From NCBI GenBank assembly GCA_964564785.1, contig CAZMCT010000125.1, positions 1 to 10,769 on the forward strand: a DNA stretch of 10,769 nt, given 5' to 3'. A model generated the notes under the pieces. That model had not been told where the DNA came from. It saw only the letters and a list, made by a program, of their open reading frames with translations, and made no database searches. The position numbers were made by a program, and so were the translations under genes. Source of the DNA: CAZMCT01 sp964564785. Its GTDB lineage: Bacteria > Planctomycetota > Phycisphaerae > UBA1845 > Fen-1342. This document shows positions 6,331 through 10,769 of this stretch, piece by piece; within the stretch, counting starts at the first letter, position 1; every line of letters begins with the position of its first letter.

Positions 6331-9300
6331 GTGCGCAAGCTCCTGCTGTACGTTCTCTTTCTGTGTTCCGGGGCGGCGGGGCTCATCTACGAGCTGGTCT
6401 GGGTCCGCGAGCTGATCTTCGTCTTCGGCGGGACGACGTACGCGATCACGACGGTGCTGGTGGCGTTCATGGGCGGCCTGGGGCTGGGCTGCTTTCTGTC
6501 GGGCAAGCTGTCGCACCGGCTGAGGCGCCCCGGGCGTCTCTACGGCATCGTTGAAATCGGCATCGGCATCTACGCGCTGCTGGTGCCGCTGCTGCTGAAC
6601 GTGGCCGAGCCCGTTTATCGCGCGCTCTACGCGCAAACCGCGAGCACCCCGCTGCTGCTGAACCTGGTGCGGTTCGGCGTCGGCGCGCTCGTGCTGATCA
6701 TCCCGACGACGCTGATGGGCGCGACGCTGCCGATCCTGGTGCGGTACGTGACGCTCCAGGGCGGGGCGCTGGGCCGCTCGGTGGGGCAGCTCTACGGGAT
6801 CAACACGCTGGGGGCGGTGGTGGGCACGGTGGGGGCCGGGTTCGTACTGATCCCGGCGTTGGGGCTGCTGCACACGACCTGGCTGGCGGCCGGGTTGAAC
6901 ATCGGCATTGGGATCATGGCCGTGCTGCTGCTGGGGCAGGCGGGGGCGCTCGGCGCGGCGCCGGGTGCGGCGTCCGCGGCGGCGCGTCCGTCTGCGGCGG
7001 GTGGCACGGCGGGTAGCGCGGCGGGTGGCACGGTCCGGAGCGGCGCAGCCGCGTCGGGCCGTGGTGGCATGAGGGAGAGCCCCGCTCCGCGTGGTCCGCG
7101 AGCCGCGGAGGAAGGTGTCAGTCCGCACCTGCGGCTGGCGCTGCTGGTCGGGTTTGCGATTTCGGGCTTCGCGGCCATGGTGTATCAGATCACGTGGTCG
7201 CGGGCGCTGGTGCTGTCGCTGGGCTCGACGACGTACTCGTTCACGTGCATTTTGGCGGCGTTCATTCTGGGGCTGGCGCTGGGCAGTCTGGCGGTTGCCC
7301 GGTGGGTGGACCGCTGGCGGAACCCGGCGTTGGTGTTCGGGGTGCTGGAGATTCTGATCGGGCTGGTCGCGGTCGTGATCGTGCCGATCCACGGCCGCGT
7401 GCCGCTGATCGTTCGGGAGCTGGTCAGCAGCCAGTTCCAGGACTACGGCAAACTGATGGCGAGCCAGATCCTGGTGGTCATCGCGGTGACGATCGTGCCC
7501 ACGCTGCTGATGGGGGCGATTTTTCCGCTGGTGACGCGGGCGTTGGCCGCGACGGGTGACGACGCGGGGGCGGCGACCGGCCGGGCGTACGCGGTGAACA
7601 CGCTGGGCACGATCACGGGCTCGTTCCTGGCCGGCTTCGTGCTCATTCGCAGCGACGTGCTCGGCGTGCAGAACTCGATCATCTTCGCCAGCGTGCTGAA
7701 CGGACTGATCGGCCTGCTGCTGGTCGTGCTGGCGGGCGGCCGCGGCACGCTCCTGCGCCGCAGCGCCATCCCCGCCGCGGGCGTCCTGCTGATCCCCGTG
7801 GTCGCGCTCGGCGCCGGCCGCTGGGACAAGGAGGTGCTGACGGCCGGCCCGTTCCTCAACCGCAAGAACCTGCCGCCGCGCGAGCTGGTCTACTACGAGG
7901 AGGGCGTCGACCTGACCGTCACCGTCGAGCACCCCAAGGACATGCCGACCTCGCTCAGCCTGACGGTCAACGGCAAGCCCGACGCGTCGGTCTCGGTCGA
8001 GGACATGGTGACCATGCTGCTGCTCGGCCACCTGCCGGCCCTGCTCGACACCGACGCCCGCAGCGCCTGCATGGTCGGCCTCGGCTCGGGCATCTCGCTG
8101 GCCGCCCTGGCCCGGCACCCGTCCTTCGAGCGCATCGACTGCGTCGAGATCAGCGAGGAGGTGGTCCGCGCCGCCGAGTATTTCAACGACTTCACCTACA
8201 ACGTCATGCACTCCGACCCTCGGGTGCGCCTGCTCTTGGCCGACGGCCGCAACCACCTGCTGCTCACCGACCAGCGCTACGACCTGATCATCACGCAGCC
8301 CTCGAACCCCTGGATGAGCGGGATTTCGAACCTGTTCACGCGCGAGTATTTCGAGCTCGGCCGCAGCCGCCTGACCGACGATGGGCTGATGGCCGTCTGG
8401 CTCCAGGCCTACAAGACCTCGGTCGACAATTTCCGCATGGTGATCCGCACGCTGTTCGAGGTCTTCGAGCACGTTTCGCTCTGGGAGCTGGGCGAGGACG
8501 ACTTCCTGATGATCGCGTCACGCGGGCCGCAGCGGATCGACCTGGCCGAGTTCGACCGCCGCTTCCGCGTGCCGACCGTCCGAGCCGACATCTTTCGCGT
8601 CGCCATTCGCCGGCCGGCCCAGATCCTCGCCCGGTACGTCGCGTCCGACGAGGCCCTCCGCCGGTGGGTTGCCGCCGCCCCGGTGCACACCGACGACAAC
8701 GCGCTGCTCGAGTTCTCCGCCCCCCGGCACATGTACAAGGGCAGTCGCGACGTCGCCCGCGCCGTGATGGAGTTGCAGTCGGGCGTCCTGCGCGATCTCG
8801 GCGACGGCCCGCCCGACGAGGCCCTCGCGGCCGAGATCGACGCGGCCATCGAGGCCCGCTGGGCCCGCATTCCGGCGCTCGAAGCCGGCGAGCGCGGCGA
8901 CATCACCGGCGCATTGCGGATCTTGATTGAAAACTTCCGCCGCAATCCACAGAACGTCCTGCTCCACCGGTTCCTCATCAACTCGAAGCGCAACGTCGAG
9001 TCCGCCGGCCTGGCCACACGCGCCGACCTCGCCCCGCTCCTCGCGCAGATCGCCGCCCTGCCGCCGCCTTTCAGCGCCCCGCAGAAAGGCGCCCCGCTCC
9101 CGCAAATCATCAGCGATTTCCGAGGCATGGCCGGGCGCTTACCGCCGCTCACCGCGGCTGCACTGTTGACAGCGGCGCACGACCTGGATCCGAGCGACGC
9201 TGAAGTGGTCCGCGAACTCGCCGAGTTGTTGATCCGCCTCGAGCGGCCGGACGAGGCCCGACGCATCGTGCACGAGTTCCTACAGGGAAACCCAAAAGCG

Positions 9301-9375
9301 GCTGATACGCTTCGTTCGGATCCGCGCTGGCAGAGTCTGCTGAGTGGCCCCGCGCCGGGGTCGGGCGGCTCGTGA
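6331..9375 (+). CDS. Fused multi-pass membrane / spermidine-synthase-like protein, copy A2
   Basis: Paralogue of the protein at 2134-5226 with the same order: membrane block, linker, membrane block, synthase-like domain, TPR-like tail. It has 1014 residues from the GTG at 6331, which sits six bases after GAGGTG (6319-6324). Residues 1-458 are identical to copy A1; the rest is only about 60% identical by eye. There is no Pro/His-rich insert after the membrane domain. Nucleotide-binding motifs are kept: GLGSG (583-587) and CVEIS with Glu606. The motif that reads SEPSNPW in A1 is TQPSNPW here, so Gln656 replaces the last acidic residue at the place of the catalytic Asp of true spermidine synthases. 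Classical aminopropyl transfer is therefore unlikely and a binding or regulatory role is possible. HTDDNALLEFSAPRHM and two TPR-like stretches (about 855-890 and 940-990) follow. It starts 115 bases after B1 and is followed by a 500-base gap before B2. Confidence 0.9.
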   Translation: MRKLLLYVLFLCSGAAGLIYELVWVRELIFVFGGTTYAITTVLVAFMGGLGLGCFLSGKLSHRLRRPGRLYGIVEIGIGIYALLVPLLLNVAEPVYRALYAQTASTPLLLNLVRFGVGALVLIIPTTLMGATLPILVRYVTLQGGALGRSVGQLYGINTLGAVVGTVGAGFVLIPALGLLHTTWLAAGLNIGIGIMAVLLLGQAGALGAAPGAASAAARPSAAGGTAGSAAGGTVRSGAAASGRGGMRESPAPRGPRAAEEGVSPHLRLALLVGFAISGFAAMVYQITWSRALVLSLGSTTYSFTCILAAFILGLALGSLAVARWVDRWRNPALVFGVLEILIGLVAVVIVPIHGRVPLIVRELVSSQFQDYGKLMASQILVVIAVTIVPTLLMGAIFPLVTRALAATGDDAGAATGRAYAVNTLGTITGSFLAGFVLIRSDVLGVQNSIIFASVLNGLIGLLLVVLAGGRGTLLRRSAIPAAGVLLIPVVALGAGRWDKEVLTAGPFLNRKNLPPRELVYYEEGVDLTVTVEHPKDMPTSLSLTVNGKPDASVSVEDMVTMLLLGHLPALLDTDARSACMVGLGSGISLAALARHPSFERIDCVEISEEVVRAAEYFNDFTYNVMHSDPRVRLLLADGRNHLLLTDQRYDLIITQPSNPWMSGISNLFTREYFELGRSRLTDDGLMAVWLQAYKTSVDNFRMVIRTLFEVFEHVSLWELGEDDFLMIASRGPQRIDLAEFDRRFRVPTVRADIFRVAIRRPAQILARYVASDEALRRWVAAAPVHTDDNALLEFSAPRHMYKGSRDVARAVMELQSGVLRDLGDGPPDEALAAEIDAAIEARWARIPALEAGERGDITGALRILIENFRRNPQNVLLHRFLINSKRNVESAGLATRADLAPLLAQIAALPPPFSAPQKGAPLPQIISDFRGMAGRLPPLTAAALLTAAHDLDPSDAEVVRELAELLIRLERPDEARRIVHEFLQGNPKAADTLRSDPRWQSLLSGPAPGSGGS
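7000..7068. repeat. Dispersed repeat captured in frame within A2
   Basis: This is identical to 2803-2871, at the same 4197-base offset, and lies inside the large direct repeat. It again encodes the linker between the membrane blocks. Confidence 0.7.
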
Positions 9376-9400
9376 GCCTCCGCGGGAGCCGCGCACGAGC
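9368..9400 (+). terminator. GC-rich stem-loop over the A2 stop codon
   Basis: GCTCGTG (9368-9374) pairs with CACGAGC (9394-9400), enclosing a smaller CTCC/GGAG hairpin (9378-9388). No T-run follows, so it could be a Rho-type or mRNA-protecting structure rather than a classical intrinsic terminator. Confidence 0.35.
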
Positions 9401-9753
9401 TCGCGGGGTCAGCCTCTCCGCATCGACCGCAAGCATCCGCAGCGGGGCGGCACAATCAGGGTCCTGGAAGGCGCTAACCGAGTCTTTCGGGCGCCGTTCC
9501 GGGGGGCTTCAGGGGCGGAATTATCCGTATGCTATCGGACTCTTCGACCCTCTCCGACCGGTCCAAACAATCCGCCGGTCCGTCCTGGGTGGGCTGGCGG
9601 ACCGGGCCACGGACCGGTTGGGCGAGTGTTGCTAGTTATTATTTCAAAGAAACTTATGATGCAGTCCGCGGCGGGCGGCAGACAGGGGGAAAAGGGGGCG
9701 GCGGCCGGCCGCGGCCACCAGCCGCGGCAACGAAAATTTAGCCAAAGTCGCGC
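9376..9753. other. Intergenic region without a convincing gene
   Basis: No reading frame here has a recognisable product or ribosome-binding site. Contents are a GC-rich first part, a TATGCT -10-like hexamer (9528-9533) without a clear -35, the nested inverted repeat at 9554-9621, an AT-rich patch (about 9631-9661) and a purine-rich stretch (about 9676-9700). It ends at the promoter of B2. An unannotated small RNA is possible but unsupported. Confidence 0.6.
9554..9621. repeat. Nested inverted repeat (possible long hairpin)
   Basis: Outer arms CCGACCGGTCC (9554-9564) and GGACCGGTTGG (9611-9621) pair at all 11 positions with one G-U. Inner arms CCGGTCCG (9575-9582) and CGGACCGG (9598-9605) pair perfectly around a 15-base loop. 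An AT-rich stretch starts about 10 bases later, so it may be a terminator, a protein-binding site or part of an untranslated RNA. Confidence 0.55.
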
Positions 9754-9782
9754 TTGCAATCGCCAAAACGCGGGGGTATAAA
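9754..9782 (+). promoter_or_regulatory. Strong sigma70-like promoter of B2
   Basis: TTGCAA (9754-9759) and TATAAA (9777-9782) are separated by exactly 17 bases. The TCGCGCTTG around the -35 start (9748-9756) is shared with the B1 promoter. Transcription would begin near 9789, giving a leader of about 95 bases. Confidence 0.7.
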
Positions 9783-9788
9783 TGACAG

Positions 9789-9874
9789 GCGTGAGAGGAA
9801 GGGTGAGCGTCACCCACGTCGGAAATGGTCTTAGGAGGCTGGAAGAACACACCTCCACTGGCACTTGATGGGAG
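9789..9874 (+). promoter_or_regulatory. Structured leader of B2 with a decoy AGGAGG
   Basis: GGGTGA (9801-9806) and TCACCC (9810-9815) form a perfect hairpin with a 3-base loop. AGGAGG at 9833-9838 looks like an ideal ribosome-binding site but has no start codon at a suitable distance, and its GGAGG can pair with CCTCC at 9852-9856. The functional site is probably GGGAG (9870-9874), nine bases before the ATG at 9884. Confidence 0.45.
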
Positions 9875-9883
9875 ATGAAGAAC

Positions 9884-10657
9884 ATGAAGAAAGCATTGTG
9901 TGTGGCTGCCGTTCTAGCACTCGTGGCCGGTGCGTATGCCGCCGAAGGCCGGCTTTTCGTCACCAAGCTGGGTGACGGCCCAGGCCTCGTGAACCCGGCA
10001 AACGCGCTGATCCCGACCGCGAGCACGGTGGACATCGACAACAACAACTACAACGCCTACGACTACTACGAGGGGACTGGTCCGTACGTCGTCGATCAGT
10101 TCCCGGCCGCCAACGCGCCGAGCAACTACGGCGACGTCAACCCCGGCGACATCCTGTACATCTGGCACCAGTTCGACGCCGCGGCCCCCAAGGGCAAGAC
10201 GATCAACGGTCTGGAAGTTCGCACGACGATCAATGGCGTGCTCGTTCCGGGTGCCCAGATGAACAGCGCGTTCTATCTGTGCAATGACACGCAGGCGCAG
10301 GGCGTTGCCAGCGCGAAGCGCTGGAACGGCACTGCCACGGCTCCGAACTATCCGGAGTTCTCCCACAACAACCCGCAGTTCCTGATCGCAATCACTTCGA
10401 CCGGTATCGCGAAGGCCGGCGCTGCGCAGCTGTGGAACCTGTATAACGGCGCGAACGCCGGCGCGATCAGCCTGTTGGGTGCGTTTGAGGTTCCGGCGAT
10501 CTTCGGCCCGGGCGAGATCTACTATCAGCAGATCAACTACACGAGCGGCCCTCCTGGCGATCCCGCGGAGTGGGGCCACGCGATGTTCAACGTGGTGCCC
10601 GAGCCCGCCAGCATGCTGCTGCTGGGCCTGGCCGGCCTGCTGCTCCGCCGTCGCTAA
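9884..10657 (+). CDS. Secreted PEP-CTERM protein of unrecognised family, copy B2
   Basis: Paralogue of the exported protein at 5433-6215, about two-thirds identical by eye and collinear almost throughout. The ATG at 9884 is preferred because GGGAG (9870-9874) lies nine bases upstream and a clean signal peptide results (MKKALCVAAVLALVAGAYA, cleavage after residue 19). The ATG at 9875 abuts that site and would add three residues, giving 260, the same length as B1. The tail is a textbook PEP-CTERM signal: VPEPAS (PEP at 239-241), a Leu/Gly/Ala-rich membrane segment and a final RRR. This predicts exosortase-dependent sorting to the cell envelope or extracellular matrix. One cysteine remains in the mature protein (Cys133). 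The strong promoter, long leader and clear terminator indicate a separately and probably well expressed single-gene transcript. Function unknown. Confidence 0.9.
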   Translation: MKKALCVAAVLALVAGAYAAEGRLFVTKLGDGPGLVNPANALIPTASTVDIDNNNYNAYDYYEGTGPYVVDQFPAANAPSNYGDVNPGDILYIWHQFDAAAPKGKTINGLEVRTTINGVLVPGAQMNSAFYLCNDTQAQGVASAKRWNGTATAPNYPEFSHNNPQFLIAITSTGIAKAGAAQLWNLYNGANAGAISLLGAFEVPAIFGPGEIYYQQINYTSGPPGDPAEWGHAMFNVVPEPASMLLLGLAGLLLRRR

Positions 10658-10685
10658 GCGACGCCCGACGTAGGCTGACGATTTT

Positions 10686-10725
10686 AGAAGGAGCCGGTCG
10701 CAAGGCCGGCTCTTTCTCTTTTCTG
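10686..10725 (+). terminator. Intrinsic terminator of B2
   Basis: The arms 10686-10699 and 10704-10717 pair over 14 positions with two G-U pairs around a GCAA tetraloop, and CTTTTCTG follows. The hairpin starts 28 bases after the stop codon. Confidence 0.88.
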
Positions 10726-10751
10726 TGGTTTCGGCTTCCAGCCGGTCGAGG

Positions 10752-10765
10752 GGTGGCACGGTCCG
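10752..10765. repeat. Start of another dispersed GGTGGCACGGTCCG element
   Basis: The 14 bases are identical to 2827-2840 and 7024-7037 inside the A genes and share GGCACGGTCC with the tandem repeat at 1902-1941. The element runs off the window edge. Confidence 0.6.
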
Positions 10766-10769
10766 CAGC

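Larger units (their letters stand above)
6249..7703 (+). repeat. Large direct repeat, copy 2 (partner 2052-3506)
   Basis: Second copy of the near-perfect duplication at a constant offset of 4197 bases. No difference is visible from 6319 to 7703. The first difference after the block is the base following the Asn-Gly codons at 7698-7703, where GGCCTC in copy 1 corresponds to GGACTG. Confidence 0.93.

Noticed and set aside
6282..6554. 90-codon frame from the leader ATG of A2
   Set aside because: It is an out-of-phase shadow of A2. In copy 1 the same start ends after 12 codons. Kept only as a possible leader effect, not as a gene.
2052..7703. Large direct repeat as a composite transposon
   Set aside because: No transposase, terminal inverted repeats or target duplication are seen. 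The repeat lies within homologous genes, so gene conversion is simpler.

Overview
The window looks like chromosomal DNA of a high-GC planctomycete-like bacterium (Planctomycetota, possibly Phycisphaerae). This is inferred from the very high GC, two exported proteins with PEP-CTERM sorting tails, two large fused membrane/spermidine-synthase-like proteins, and scattered GGTGGCACGGTCCG-type repeats. No rRNA, tRNA, transposase or CRISPR array is visible. All convincing genes are on the + strand.

Layout. (1) 2-940: the 3' part of a GT-B glycosyltransferase whose reading frame is open to the window edge. (2) 972-1883: an ABC-transporter ATPase of the ABC-2/NodI/DrrA type. No permease follows; its stop codon runs into a repeat-filled intergenic stretch (1884-2124). 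(3) 2134-5226: a 1030-residue membrane protein with two related membrane blocks, a spermidine-synthase-like Rossmann domain and a TPR-like tail (copy A1). (4) 5433-6215: a 260-residue secreted PEP-CTERM protein of a family I do not recognise (B1). (5) 6331-9375: a second membrane/spermidine-synthase-like protein (A2). (6) 9376-9874: about 500 bases without a gene, holding a nested inverted repeat, a good sigma70-like promoter and a structured leader. (7) 9875/9884-10657: a second PEP-CTERM protein (B2), closed by a clear intrinsic terminator at 10686-10725.

The main finding is that A-B occurs twice in tandem (A1-B1-A2-B2), with very uneven divergence. From 2122 to 3506 and from 6319 to 7703 (1385 bases, offset 4197) I found no nucleotide difference. 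This covers the ribosome-binding site, the start, both membrane blocks and the linker. Immediately downstream the two A genes fall to roughly 60% amino-acid identity by eye, and B1/B2 are diverged to a similar degree. This fits an old duplication of the pair followed by recent gene conversion, or modular replacement, of the membrane half only. The catalytic halves are free to diverge: the E-P-S-N-P-W motif of A1 is Q-P-S-N-P-W in A2.

A second theme is repeat capture. A dispersed element found between genes also sits in frame inside both A genes as a low-complexity linker between the membrane blocks, and similar GC-rich structured sequence appears to encode the tail of the glycosyltransferase. 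How the genes work together is inference. Glycosyltransferases and PEP-CTERM proteins are both typical of exopolysaccharide/exosortase biology, so A may act at the membrane on, or alongside, the exported B protein, but nothing in the sequence proves this.
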